Assembly: GCA_034421015.1 (NCBI GenBank)
Contig: DAOUKT010000037.1
Coordinates: 1 to 64,000, forward strand
Source: DAOUJW01 sp034421015
GTDB taxonomy: Bacteria > Chloroflexota > Dehalococcoidia > Lucifugimonadales > UBA2985
Length of the DNA stretch: 64,000 nt
Direction of reading: 5' to 3'
Shown: positions 34,137 through 42,443 of the stretch, piece by piece
How positions within the stretch are numbered: the first letter of the stretch is position 1
Layout: each line of letters begins with the position of its first letter
Made by a program: the position numbers and the translations under genes
The notes under the pieces: generated by a model
Database searches by the model: none
The model's input: the letters and a program-made list of their open reading frames with translations, nothing else
What the model was told of the DNA's origin: nothing

Positions 34137-34676
34137 TTGCTGGATGAACCGACCATAGAGAGCCGACGCGTCTACGACGGCCGGATTATCGGCGTCAGGG
34201 TGGACACCATCAGCCTGCCAGGCGGCGGGACCTCCCAGCGGGAGATCGTCGAGCACGGCGCGTCCGTCGTAGTCGTACCCGTGGACGACCAGGGACGCGT
34301 GCTCCTGGTGCGGCAGTACCGCAAGCCGCCGGAGATGGCCCTTCTGGAGGCCCCGGCCGGTGGCCTGGAGGAGGGCGAGTCGCCGGAGGACGGGGTGAGG
34401 AGAGAGCTACAAGAGGAGATCGGCTTCATTCCGGGTCGGATACAGGGCATGGGCGGCTTCTGGATGGCCCCGGGCTTTTGCACGGAGTACATGTACGCCT
34501 TCATCGCCACAGACCTCACACAGTCCGCGCTGCCGCCGGACGAAGACGAGAACATAGAGGTTGAGACAGTCCCCCTGAGCGAGACGCCGGAGCTAATCCG
34601 CTCCGGGGAGATACAGGACGCCAAGTCCATTTCGGCGCTGCTGATGGCGATACACATGTACGCCGATTCATTGTAA
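34137..34676 (+). CDS. NUDIX hydrolase, ADP-ribose pyrophosphatase type
   Basis: A 179-residue NUDIX hydrolase. The Nudix box is complete (GGLEEGESPEDG then VRRELQEEIGF), providing the Mg2+-binding glutamates. The N-terminal EPTIESRRVYDGRIIGVRVD and LVRQYRKPPEMALLEAPAG match ADP-ribose pyrophosphatases, which cut ADP-ribose into AMP and ribose-5-phosphate. The start is TTG at 34137 after AGGAG. It directly follows nadK. The sdhA promoter overlaps its stop codon. Confidence 0.92.
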   Translation: MLDEPTIESRRVYDGRIIGVRVDTISLPGGGTSQREIVEHGASVVVVPVDDQGRVLLVRQYRKPPEMALLEAPAGGLEEGESPEDGVRRELQEEIGFIPGRIQGMGGFWMAPGFCTEYMYAFIATDLTQSALPPDEDENIEVETVPLSETPELIRSGEIQDAKSISALLMAIHMYADSL

Positions 34677-34699
34677 ATTCCTTCACTATCTGGTATATT
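34671..34699 (+). promoter_or_regulatory. Candidate promoter of the sdh operon
   Basis: TTGTAA at 34671-34676 (overlapping the NUDIX stop codon) and TATATT at 34694-34699, spacer 17 nt, 39 nt before the sdhA start. Confidence 0.55.
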
Positions 34700-34738
34700 T
34701 AAGGGCGATTTTTCGCAGGAAATGAGGAGGGTCTAGCT

Positions 34739-36415
34739 ATGCTGGGACACGATGTCCTGGTGATAGGAGCAGGACTGGCGGGCCTCAGGGCTGCTTTGGC
34801 CGCCAGCAACAAGGGGGCAGACGTGGCCGTCGCCACCAAGGTCCATCCCGTTCGCAGCCATTCCAACGCCGCCCAGGGCGGCATCAACGCGGCCCTCACT
34901 CACCGCGGCGACAACTGGGAGGAGCACGCCTTTGAGACGGTCAAGGGCAGCGACTACCTGGGAGACCAGGACGCCATTGAGGTCATGTGCCAGGAGGCCG
35001 GACAGGCCATAATCGAACAGGAGCACATGGGCGTCATCTTCAACCGGGACGAGACGGGCCACCTGGGCACCCGCAACTTCGGAGGCCAGCAGCGGGCCCG
35101 GACGTTCTTCGTGGCGGACTTCACGGGCCAGGCCATGCTCCACGTGATGTACGAGCAGATAATGAAGGCCGGCGTCCGCGTCTACGAGGAGTGGTTCGTC
35201 AACTCGCTGGTCATTGAGGACGGGGAGTGCAGGGGCGCAGTGGCGATGGACATGATGACCGGCCAACTCCACGTCATCAAGGCCAAGGCCGTCATTATGG
35301 CGGCGGGCGGCCTGGGGCGCGCCTTCGAGCCGACCACCAACGCGCTGATATGCACCGGCGACGGGATGTCGCTGGCCTACCGGGCCGGAGCGCCTCTCAT
35401 GGACATGGAGATGGTGCAGTACCATCCAACCACTCTCAAGAGCAACGGCGTTCTCATCACCGAGGCCGCCAGGGGAGAGGGGGCATACCTCCTCAACTCC
35501 AAGGGGGAGCGGTTCATGGAGGGGTACGCTCCGAACATGCTTGAGCTTGCCTCCCGGGACGTGGTATCGCGGGCGGAGCAGACTGAGATCAACGCCGGAA
35601 GGGATATTGACGGCTGCGTCCTGCTGGACCTCCGGCACCTGGGCCGCCAGAAGATACACGAGCGGCTCCAGTACATCAACGAGGTCTCTATGGACTTCCT
35701 GGGCATCGACCTGGCTGAGCAGCCGGTGCCGGTACGCCCGGGAATGCACTACCAGATGGGCGGAGTCAAGACAGACGTCGACGGCGCGACGGTCGTGCCG
35801 GGGCTGTACGCCGCGGGCGAGTGCGCCTGCGTCAGCGTACACGGCGGCAACCGGCTGGGCGCCAACTCGCTGCTGGACACGATAGTATTCGGGCGCAGGT
35901 CCGGAGAGGCCGCGGCGATGTACGCCCAGGAGACACCGGACAGAAGCGTGTCGGAAACCCGGCTGTCCGTGGACGAGAATGAAGTCAAGGACCTGCTGTC
36001 CCGCGGGGACAACGGCGATACGCCCGCAAAGATACGATACGAAATGGGCGTGACGATGAACGAGCACGTGGCCGTCTTTCGCACTGAAGAGGGCATGAAG
36101 ACGGCCCAGAAGAAGCTTCAGGAGCTGCGGGACAGGTACGGCAGGGTCCCCGTGCAGGACAAGGGGAGCGTATTCAACACCAACCTGATCTTCGCTCTGG
36201 AGCTTGGCTTCATGCTGGACTGCGCAGAGACAATCGCAGTGAGCGCGCTGGAGCGGAAGGAGAGCAGGGGGGCGCACTTCCTGGTGGAGAAGCCTGAGAG
36301 GGACGACGAGAACTGGATCAGGCACATATCGGTGGAGCACTCGGCGGACGGCCCAAAGCTGGGCAACGTGCCCGTGACCATCACCCAGTGGCAACCCCAG
36401 GTCAGGTCGTACTAG
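34739..36415 (+). CDS. sdhA: Succinate dehydrogenase/fumarate reductase flavoprotein subunit
   Basis: A 558-residue flavoprotein that interconverts succinate and fumarate. The FAD-binding GAGLAGLRAALAA lies near residue 10; the histidine that binds FAD covalently is in RSHSNAAQGG. Active-site elements QYHPTTL, ITEAARGEGAYLLN and GGNRLGANSLLD are intact. GAGGAGG precedes the ATG. sdhB follows after 115 nt and a CCG-domain gene completes the operon. No membrane-anchor cytochrome b gene is present, which points to a non-classical complex. Confidence 0.95.
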   Translation: MLGHDVLVIGAGLAGLRAALAASNKGADVAVATKVHPVRSHSNAAQGGINAALTHRGDNWEEHAFETVKGSDYLGDQDAIEVMCQEAGQAIIEQEHMGVIFNRDETGHLGTRNFGGQQRARTFFVADFTGQAMLHVMYEQIMKAGVRVYEEWFVNSLVIEDGECRGAVAMDMMTGQLHVIKAKAVIMAAGGLGRAFEPTTNALICTGDGMSLAYRAGAPLMDMEMVQYHPTTLKSNGVLITEAARGEGAYLLNSKGERFMEGYAPNMLELASRDVVSRAEQTEINAGRDIDGCVLLDLRHLGRQKIHERLQYINEVSMDFLGIDLAEQPVPVRPGMHYQMGGVKTDVDGATVVPGLYAAGECACVSVHGGNRLGANSLLDTIVFGRRSGEAAAMYAQETPDRSVSETRLSVDENEVKDLLSRGDNGDTPAKIRYEMGVTMNEHVAVFRTEEGMKTAQKKLQELRDRYGRVPVQDKGSVFNTNLIFALELGFMLDCAETIAVSALERKESRGAHFLVEKPERDDENWIRHISVEHSADGPKLGNVPVTITQWQPQVRSY

Positions 36416-36530
36416 CAGTGCTCTCGATTCGCCGATACTCCCGCGTCGCTGCCAATCGCAGCAGCCATTTCACATCCAAACCGGAGACTCCCGGGAACGC
36501 GAGTCAGTCCCTTCTACAGGAGGACCTGTA

Positions 36531-37478
36531 ATGGAAGTAACCCTCAAGGTTAGGCGGTTCAACCCCGAGTCGGAGAGCAAGGAGCCCTACTTCCAGGAGT
36601 ACAACCTGGAGGTGGAGGAGTACGTGACCGTCCTGGACGCCCTCATCAAGGTGAGGGAGGAGGTGGACGGAAGCCTGGCGCTCAGGTGCTCCTGCCGCGC
36701 CGCCATCTGCGGCTCCTGCTCGATGCGCGTCAACGGACACGCCAAGCTGGCCTGCAACACCAAGATTGTGGACGTGGCCCCCAAGGACCACAGCGTGACG
36801 GTGGAGCCTATGGGCAACCTGCCCGTCGTCAAGGACCTGGTCACGGACATGAAGCCCTTCTGGGACAGGGTCAGGGCGGTGCAGCCCTGGCTGCAGCCCC
36901 AGGGACCGGAGCCTGAGGAGGAGTACGTAGCCCCCGGCGAGGACATGCTCCACCTGACGGGCGTGATGAGCTGCATCATGTGCGGCGCATGCGCATCCGA
37001 CTGCACGGTGCTCGAAGTCGACCGCAACTTCCTTGGGCCAGCGGCTCTGGCAAAGGCGTATCGCTTCGTCGGCGACCCCAGGGACGACGCCGACAAGGAG
37101 CGTCTGGACAAGTACAGCCAGTACGGCGGCATCTGGGACTGCACTCGCTGCATGGAGTGCGTACAGGTATGCCCCAAGGGCGTTGCGCCCATGGACCGCA
37201 TCATGGCCCTCAGGGATAAGGCAATGGAGGCCGGTTTCACCAACAACAACGGGGCGCGCCACACCAAGGGCTTCACCGACCTGGTGAAGCACAGCGGCCG
37301 CCTGGACGAGTTGCAGCTGCCTATGAGGACCTACAGCATGTTCGACATCCAGGCCATGATAGGGATGATTCCCGTTGGACTGAGGGCGTTCCGCAGGGGC
37401 AAGATGCCCAGCCCATTCCACAAGTCCATCCCGGGCGCTGAGAACGTCAGGCGCATTTTCAAGAAAAGCGGAGAGTGA
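36531..37478 (+). CDS. sdhB: Succinate dehydrogenase/fumarate reductase iron-sulfur subunit
   Basis: A 315-residue iron-sulfur subunit. The [2Fe-2S] ligands are Cys53, Cys55 or Cys60, Cys63 and Cys75 in RCSCRAAICGSC and KLACNTK. Two further cluster motifs follow: CIMCGACASDC and CTRCMECVQVCPKG. It is longer than classical SdhB (about 240 residues) because of a C-terminal ~70-residue helical extension. AGGAGG precedes the ATG. The next gene starts 3 nt after its stop. Confidence 0.95.
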   Translation: MEVTLKVRRFNPESESKEPYFQEYNLEVEEYVTVLDALIKVREEVDGSLALRCSCRAAICGSCSMRVNGHAKLACNTKIVDVAPKDHSVTVEPMGNLPVVKDLVTDMKPFWDRVRAVQPWLQPQGPEPEEEYVAPGEDMLHLTGVMSCIMCGACASDCTVLEVDRNFLGPAALAKAYRFVGDPRDDADKERLDKYSQYGGIWDCTRCMECVQVCPKGVAPMDRIMALRDKAMEAGFTNNNGARHTKGFTDLVKHSGRLDELQLPMRTYSMFDIQAMIGMIPVGLRAFRRGKMPSPFHKSIPGAENVRRIFKKSGE

Positions 37479-37481
37479 GAA

Positions 37482-38366
37482 ATGAAGTACGCTTTCTTTC
37501 CCGGCTGCGTATCTCGCGGCGGCTGCCCGGAGCTCTATCCGTCGGCAGTCAGCGTGTGCCAGCGTCTGGGACTTGAGCTGGAGTTGATGGAGGGCGCGGC
37601 CTGCACCGGCGCGGGCGTGCTCCAGGAGAAAAACCAGAAGCTGGGAGACACCCTCAACGCCCGGACCTTCGCCATGGCGGAGGCTATGGACCTCCCGATA
37701 ATGACCATCTGCAGCACCTGCCAGGGCACCATGGCCCAGGCCCACAAGCGCCTCACCGACGACCCGGAGTACATGGCCGAGATCAACCAGACCCTCGCGG
37801 AGGAGGGGCTTGAGTTCAAGAATACGGTGGTGGTGAAGCACCTGCTGTGGATAATGGTGGAGGACATCGGGCTGGAGAACCTCAAGGGGTACGTGACAAG
37901 GCCCCTGCGAGGCATGAAGGTGGCCCCCTTCTACGGCTGCTACATCATCCGGCCGACCAACGCCCTGGGCTTCGACGAGCACCCGGAGCGGGAGGACTCG
38001 CTGGAGCGCGTCATCGAGACGCTGGGAGCGGAGGTGGTCGACTTCACGGGCAAGACCAAGTGCTGCGGCTTCCCCATCCTGACCATAAACGAGGCCAACT
38101 CCGTCACGATGGTTGCCAACCACACGATGGACGCCAAGGACCTGGGCGCAGACGCGATGGTGACTCCCTGCCCGCTGTGCCACCTCAACCTGGACGGCTT
38201 CCAGCCCAGGGCTTCCTCGATGAGGAAGACCAAGATAGACCTGCCGATTCTTCACCTGCCGCAGATGGTCGGACTGGCAATGGGCATGGACCCGAAGTCA
38301 ATGGGGCTGAACAAGCACATCATATCCACCGGCAAGATGCTGACCAAGGTGGCCGTGGAGGCGTAG
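37482..38366 (+). CDS. CCG-domain (HdrB/SdhE-like) subunit of succinate dehydrogenase
   Basis: A 294-residue protein with two cysteine-rich CCG-type domains as in heterodisulfide reductase subunit B and the SdhE subunit of archaeal-type succinate dehydrogenases. The second domain is complete (YGCYIIRP, TKCCGFPI, TPCPLCHL) and could bind an unusual [4Fe-4S] cluster. In the first, FPGCVSRGG and ICSTCQG are present but the middle pair reads AACTG rather than CC. GGAGAGTGAGAA precedes the ATG, 3 nt after sdhB. It probably replaces the cytochrome b anchor as the electron exit to quinone. Confidence 0.88.
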   Translation: MKYAFFPGCVSRGGCPELYPSAVSVCQRLGLELELMEGAACTGAGVLQEKNQKLGDTLNARTFAMAEAMDLPIMTICSTCQGTMAQAHKRLTDDPEYMAEINQTLAEEGLEFKNTVVVKHLLWIMVEDIGLENLKGYVTRPLRGMKVAPFYGCYIIRPTNALGFDEHPEREDSLERVIETLGAEVVDFTGKTKCCGFPILTINEANSVTMVANHTMDAKDLGADAMVTPCPLCHLNLDGFQPRASSMRKTKIDLPILHLPQMVGLAMGMDPKSMGLNKHIISTGKMLTKVAVEA

Positions 38367-38396
38367 GGCCAAGCCCGCTAACATCGAACCAATGAA

Positions 38397-38428
38397 GAGG
38401 CCCCGTTCCTCAATAGGAACGGGGCCTC
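38397..38428. terminator. Strong hairpin terminator between convergent operons
   Basis: GAGGCCCCGTTCCT (38397-38410) pairs perfectly with AGGAACGGGGCCTC (38415-38428) around a CAAT loop, followed by TCTCATT on the plus strand. It lies 30 nt past the sdh operon and before the 3' end of the fumarase operon on the other strand, so it may serve both. Confidence 0.8.
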
Positions 38429-38445
38429 TCTCATTACCTTTCTAC

Positions 38446-38516
38446 CATTCCTGCGAAGGCAGGAATCCAGAATGCCTAAGGTAGAGAACGGTAGACCCCT
38501 GCCTGCGCAGGGGTGG
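38446..38516. repeat. Palindromic repeat pair
   Basis: CCATTCCTGCGAAGGCAGGAATCC and GACCCCTGCCTGCGCAGGGGTGG, two units of the window-wide family, just beyond the fumarase beta stop. Confidence 0.7.
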
Positions 38517-38525
38517 CCTTCCGCG

Positions 38526-39092
38526 TTACTCGGCCTTGGCCGTGACCTCGCGCTTCCACTCCATCTTGCCCTGCTCAAGGAGGTCGTTGCCGTGGGTGTC
38601 GTTGACCACGATGACGGGGAAGTCCTCCACCTCAAGCCTGCGTATGGCCTCCGTGCCCAGGTCGTCGTAGGCGACCACGTCCACCTTCTTGATTGCGCCG
38701 GACAGGAATGCGCCGGAGCCGCCAATGGCCCCGAAGTAGACGGCGTGGTGCTTCACGAAAGCCTCCCGCACCTCTTTGCTCCTGCCACCCTTGCCAATTG
38801 CAGCCTTGATCCCAAGCTCCAGCATCCGGGGCGTGAAGGGGTCCATGCGGTAGGCCGTGGTTGGGCCCGCTGAGCCGATGACGTCGCCGGGGCGCGGCGG
38901 CGTGGGGCCGACGTAGTACACAATCTGACCCTTGAGCTCGAAGGGCGGCTCCTCGCCGTTGTCCACCTGCTCAAGCAGACGCCTGTGGGCCGCGTCCCTG
39001 GCCGTGTAGATCACCCCGGTCAGGAGCACCTGCTCGCCGGCGTTCAGCTCGGCGAGGGCCTCGTCGGTCAGGGGTGTGCTGACTTTCTTCAT
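38526..39092 (-). CDS. Class I fumarate hydratase, beta (C-terminal) subunit
   Basis: A 188-residue beta subunit of the two-part, iron-sulfur class I fumarase, which hydrates fumarate to malate. Conserved parts are LTGVIYTARDAAHRRL, GPTTAYRMDPFTPRMLELG, AAIGKGGRS and HHAVYFGAIGGSGAFL. GAGGAGACGAGATA precedes the ATG. The alpha subunit gene is directly upstream on the same strand, with a palindromic repeat in the 160-bp gap between them. Tartrate dehydratase is a related alternative, but the TCA neighbours favour fumarase. Confidence 0.92.
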   Translation of the reverse strand: MKKVSTPLTDEALAELNAGEQVLLTGVIYTARDAAHRRLLEQVDNGEEPPFELKGQIVYYVGPTPPRPGDVIGSAGPTTAYRMDPFTPRMLELGIKAAIGKGGRSKEVREAFVKHHAVYFGAIGGSGAFLSGAIKKVDVVAYDDLGTEAIRRLEVEDFPVIVVNDTHGNDLLEQGKMEWKREVTAKAE

Positions 39093-39128
39093 TATCTCGT
39101 CTCCTCAGAAACCTCTGCCCCCACTTTT

Positions 39129-39153
39129 AGATTCCTGCTTCCGCAGGAATGAC
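39129..39153. repeat. Single palindromic repeat unit
   Basis: AGATTCCTGCTTCCGCAGGAATGAC between the fumarase alpha and beta genes. Because both genes should be cotranscribed, this unit would fold within the operon mRNA. The rest of the gap shows nothing. Confidence 0.7.
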
Positions 39154-39252
39154 GGAAAGGGAAGCAGGAATGGCGGGAGGGTAAGCGGGATTGACTGGTG
39201 GGGCAGAAATCAACTGGTAGTGGGATACCGCTTTGCTTATTCAAGGGTTTCC

Positions 39253-40098
39253 TTAAATCACCGCCGTCTTCTGGCGGGCGCTGTGGCACTGAAGGTTAAC
39301 GCCTACCGGAAGCGCGGTGATGTGCGTGGGGTAGGTCTCGATGTTCACGGCCAGGGCCGTCGTCTGGCCGCCCCAGGCTTGGGGACCAATTCCCGTGGCG
39401 TTGACGCGCTCCAGAAGCTCCTCCTCCAGCTCGGCAACCTCCTGGTCGGGGTTGTGCTCGCCGACCTTGCGGAGCAGGGACTTCTTCGCCAGGTACATCA
39501 CGTACTCCGCGGAGCCCCCAATGCCCACACCGACGATCAGGGGAGGGCAGGGGTTGCCGCCGGACTCCTCAATGGCGCGCAGGGTGAAGTCAATCACGCC
39601 CTGCTTGCCGTCCCCGGGCCGCAGAATAGCCAGGCGGCTCATGTTCTCGCAGCCGCCGCCCTTGGGCATCACGGTAATCTTCAGCTGGTCGCCGGGCACT
39701 ATGTCCGTATGGATAATCGGGGGAGTGTTGTCGCCGGTGTTGAGGCGGCGGGAGAAGGGCTGACGGACGATGGAGTTCCGCAGGAAGCCGTCCTTGTAGC
39801 CGACTCGCACGCCTTCGGCCAGGGCGTCGTTCAGGTCGCCCCCGGCGATGTGGGCCTCCTGCCCAAGCTCCAGGAACAGCACCGTGGTGCCCGTGTCCTG
39901 GCAGAGGGCGATATGTTTCTCCTGGGCGATGTCGGAGTTCTGGAGGATGATGTCGAGGACGCCCTGGGCCCTGGGAGACTCCTCATCCTGCCGCGCTTTT
40001 TTGAGCGCCGTCAGCACGTCCTCCGGCAGGTAGTAGTTGGCGTCCTGGCACAGGCGCGCCACCGTCTCGGTTATGTCTGATACGTGGATATCCCTCAT
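39253..40098 (-). CDS. Class I fumarate hydratase, alpha (N-terminal) subunit
   Basis: A 281-residue alpha subunit of class I fumarase. The three cysteines that hold the catalytic [4Fe-4S] cluster are in LCQDTGTT, GGGCENMSR and GGNPCPPLIVGVGIGGS. The start at 40098 is chosen because it gives the normal N-terminus and follows GGAGG; the frame remains open 17 codons further upstream into the mdh 3' end. Only 4 nt separate it from the mdh stop. Confidence 0.92.
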   Translation of the reverse strand: MRDIHVSDITETVARLCQDANYYLPEDVLTALKKARQDEESPRAQGVLDIILQNSDIAQEKHIALCQDTGTTVLFLELGQEAHIAGGDLNDALAEGVRVGYKDGFLRNSIVRQPFSRRLNTGDNTPPIIHTDIVPGDQLKITVMPKGGGCENMSRLAILRPGDGKQGVIDFTLRAIEESGGNPCPPLIVGVGIGGSAEYVMYLAKKSLLRKVGEHNPDQEVAELEEELLERVNATGIGPQAWGGQTTALAVNIETYPTHITALPVGVNLQCHSARQKTAVI

Positions 40099-40102
40099 TG
40101 GA

Positions 40103-41053
40103 CTAGGAACCTCCGGCGGAAGCGGTCCTGCCGTGCATGACCTCCACAAGCTCCCTGACGGCGCCTGCGGAGTTGTCCAGCGCGGCCCTCTCCTCGGACG
40201 AAAGCTGCACCTCGATTATCTCCTCGATGCCCGCGGAACCCAGCTTGACCGGCACGCCAATGTAGAGGCCGTCTATGCCGTACTCGCCCTGCAGGTAAGC
40301 AGCGCAGGGGAGGATTCGCTTCTTGTCCAGGATAATGGAGTCCACCATCTGGACCGTGGCGGCAGAGGGCGCGTAGTAGGCGCTTCCGGTCTTCAGCAGG
40401 CCGACTATCTCCGCGCCGCCGTCCCTGGTCCTCTGCACGATTCGCTCCACCGCCTCCTGGGGCATCAGCTTCGAGATTCCGGTGCCTCCGACGGTGGTCG
40501 ACTCCACCAACGGCACCATCGTATCGCCGTGGCCTCCCAGCACGTAGGCCTGGATGTCCTCTACGGACGCACTCAGCTCCTGGGCCAGGAAGGTGCGGAA
40601 GCGGGCCGTGTCGAGGATACCGGCCATTCCCACAACGCGCTCCCGGGGGAAGCGGCTGACTTCAAGACACTGCTGCGCCATGGCGTCCAGGGGATTGGAG
40701 ACCACGATGATGACGCTGTCCGGCGACTGCTTCGCCACCTGCTCCGTGACGCCCCCGACAATGTCCATGTTGGTGAAGAGGAGGTCGTCCCTGCTCATGC
40801 CCGGCCTGCGGGCCACACCTGCGGTGATTACCACCACGTCCGACCCGGCGGTGTCTTCGTAAGAGTTGGTGCCGATTATCTGGCTGTCCGTTCCCAGCAC
40901 TGGGCCGGACTCCAGCATGTCCAGGGCCTTGCCCTGGGGCAGCCCCTCTACAATGTCCACCAGGACCACGTCCGCGTAGCCCCGCTCAAATAGACGCTGG
41001 GCTGCCGTAGCCCCAACGTTGCCTGCCCCCACTACCGTTATCTTCTTGCGCAT
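40103..41053 (-). CDS. mdh: Malate dehydrogenase
   Basis: A 316-residue NAD-dependent malate dehydrogenase of the lactate-dehydrogenase-like type. It has the dinucleotide motif VVGAGNVGATAA, the acidic residue VDIVEG for NAD, ITAGVARRPGMSRDDL with the substrate-binding arginines (Arg rather than Gln favours malate), VVSNPLDAM, and the catalytic His in GGHGDTMVPL. It lies between idh and fumarase alpha, matching its pathway place. Confidence 0.95.
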   Translation of the reverse strand: MRKKITVVGAGNVGATAAQRLFERGYADVVLVDIVEGLPQGKALDMLESGPVLGTDSQIIGTNSYEDTAGSDVVVITAGVARRPGMSRDDLLFTNMDIVGGVTEQVAKQSPDSVIIVVSNPLDAMAQQCLEVSRFPRERVVGMAGILDTARFRTFLAQELSASVEDIQAYVLGGHGDTMVPLVESTTVGGTGISKLMPQEAVERIVQRTRDGGAEIVGLLKTGSAYYAPSAATVQMVDSIILDKKRILPCAAYLQGEYGIDGLYIGVPVKLGSAGIEEIIEVQLSSEERAALDNSAGAVRELVEVMHGRTASAGGS

Positions 41054-41141
41054 GTAAACTCCATCTCTCCTTTATCTGTGCAAAATGCGACCCAGGCGCC
41101 GGATGGGTCCAGCGTCCGGGTCGATTGGTCTAGTGAGTAGT

Positions 41142-42344
41142 CTAGGAAGACCCCGTGTAGCGGGCCCAGCGATCCTCAAGGTCCGGCTCCTGGATGGTCG
41201 ACATGAGGTAGTCGCCGAACTCCTTGCCCGTTGCGCCGGAGCTCCGGCCGGTCATGACCACCTTCCTCTCGTACTGGCCGCACACGTCCAGGGCCTTGTG
41301 CAGCTTGCCGCCAAGGTCCGTATAGCCAATGTGCTCCAGCATCATGGCGGCGGCCCTCAGCACCGAGCTTGGGTCTGCGAACTGCGCCCGGTTCTCCCGC
41401 ACCATGCGAGGCGCGGAGCCGTGGATCGCCTCGAACATGGCATACTTCTTGCCGATGTTGGCGCTTCCCGCCGTCCCAACGCCTCCCTGTATCTGGCCGG
41501 CCTCGTCCGAGAGTATGTCTCCGTACAGGTTGGGCAGGGCGATGACCTGGAACTCGTGGCGGCGCTCAAGGTCCAGCAGCTTGGCCGTCATGATGTCGAT
41601 GTACCAGCCGTCCCACTCGATGTCCGGGTAGCCGCTTGACACCTCCCTTGCCACATCCAGGAACTTGCCATCGGTGGTCTTGACCACGTTGGCCTTGGTG
41701 ACCACAGTGACCTTGTTCTTGCCGGTACGCTTCGCATGGTCAAAGGCCAGCTCAAGGATGCGCTTGGATCCCGGTGTGGTTATGACGCGAAAGTCCATCG
41801 CGAGGTCGTCTGTGACGTTGATACCCTGACTGCCGACGGCGTACATGTCCTCCGTGTTCTCCCGGAAGATGACCCAGTCAATCTTCTCCCTGGGAATCCG
41901 CACGGGCCGGACGTTGGCAAAGAGGTCAAGCTCCTTGCGCATGGCAACGTTGGCGCTTTCGATGTTCGGCCATCCGTCACCCTGCTCCGGCGTATGGGTA
42001 GGGCCCTTGAGGGTGACGTGGCACTGCTTGATCTCTTCCAGAACGTCGTCCGGAATGGGTTTCAACTTTTCGGCGCGGTTCTCAATGGTCAGCCCCTCAA
42101 TGGTGCGAAACTCCACCTTGCCGGAGTCGACCTCTGTGGCCAGCAGGTGCTCCAGGACGCGCTGGGCCTCCGCCACGATGGTGGGGCCAATGCCATCCCC
42201 GCCCAGGATGCCAATTATGATCGGCCTGATGCTTCCGAAATCCGTCCACTCGGCGCCCTCGTTGAGCTGGTCAACGCGCGCCAACTGCCCCTCCAGCACC
42301 CTGCCGAAGTGCTCCTTAGCCGCTTCAACTACATCTCTGTTCAC
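41142..42344 (-). CDS. Isocitrate/isopropylmalate dehydrogenase family protein, probable isocitrate dehydrogenase
   Basis: A 400-residue beta-decarboxylating dehydrogenase. Motifs include GILGGDGIGPTIVAEA, TLKGPTHTPEQGDGWPNIES-type loop (split by variable residues), FRENTEDMYAVG, VTKANVVKTTDG, NLYGDILSDEAGQIQGG and EAIHGSAPRM. The Glu-Asn-Thr-Glu-Asp and neighbouring residues fit isocitrate rather than isopropylmalate. The GTG at 42344 is preferred because GGAGGCC lies 7 nt upstream. A ~45-residue N-terminal extension precedes the Rossmann-like start. Cofactor preference (NAD or NADP) is not clear. Confidence 0.9.
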   Translation of the reverse strand: MNRDVVEAAKEHFGRVLEGQLARVDQLNEGAEWTDFGSIRPIIIGILGGDGIGPTIVAEAQRVLEHLLATEVDSGKVEFRTIEGLTIENRAEKLKPIPDDVLEEIKQCHVTLKGPTHTPEQGDGWPNIESANVAMRKELDLFANVRPVRIPREKIDWVIFRENTEDMYAVGSQGINVTDDLAMDFRVITTPGSKRILELAFDHAKRTGKNKVTVVTKANVVKTTDGKFLDVAREVSSGYPDIEWDGWYIDIMTAKLLDLERRHEFQVIALPNLYGDILSDEAGQIQGGVGTAGSANIGKKYAMFEAIHGSAPRMVRENRAQFADPSSVLRAAAMMLEHIGYTDLGGKLHKALDVCGQYERKVVMTGRSSGATGKEFGDYLMSTIQEPDLEDRWARYTGSS

Positions 42345-42443
42345 CAATTCCGGCCTCCTTTGCCTAGAATCGATTTGTCCGGGAGACGCGGCGATGACCA
42401 CTGGCCAGCCGCCGGTCCCGCCGGACCATTGTCCGGACTTATT

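Noticed and set aside
34733..36394. A 553-codon minus-strand open frame opposite sdhA.
   Set aside because: Antisense shadow of sdhA caused by high GC at third positions; no recognisable domain.
36504..38255. A 583-codon minus-strand open frame opposite sdhB and the CCG-subunit gene.
   Set aside because: Spans two well-supported genes in the opposite strand; composition is that of an antisense frame.
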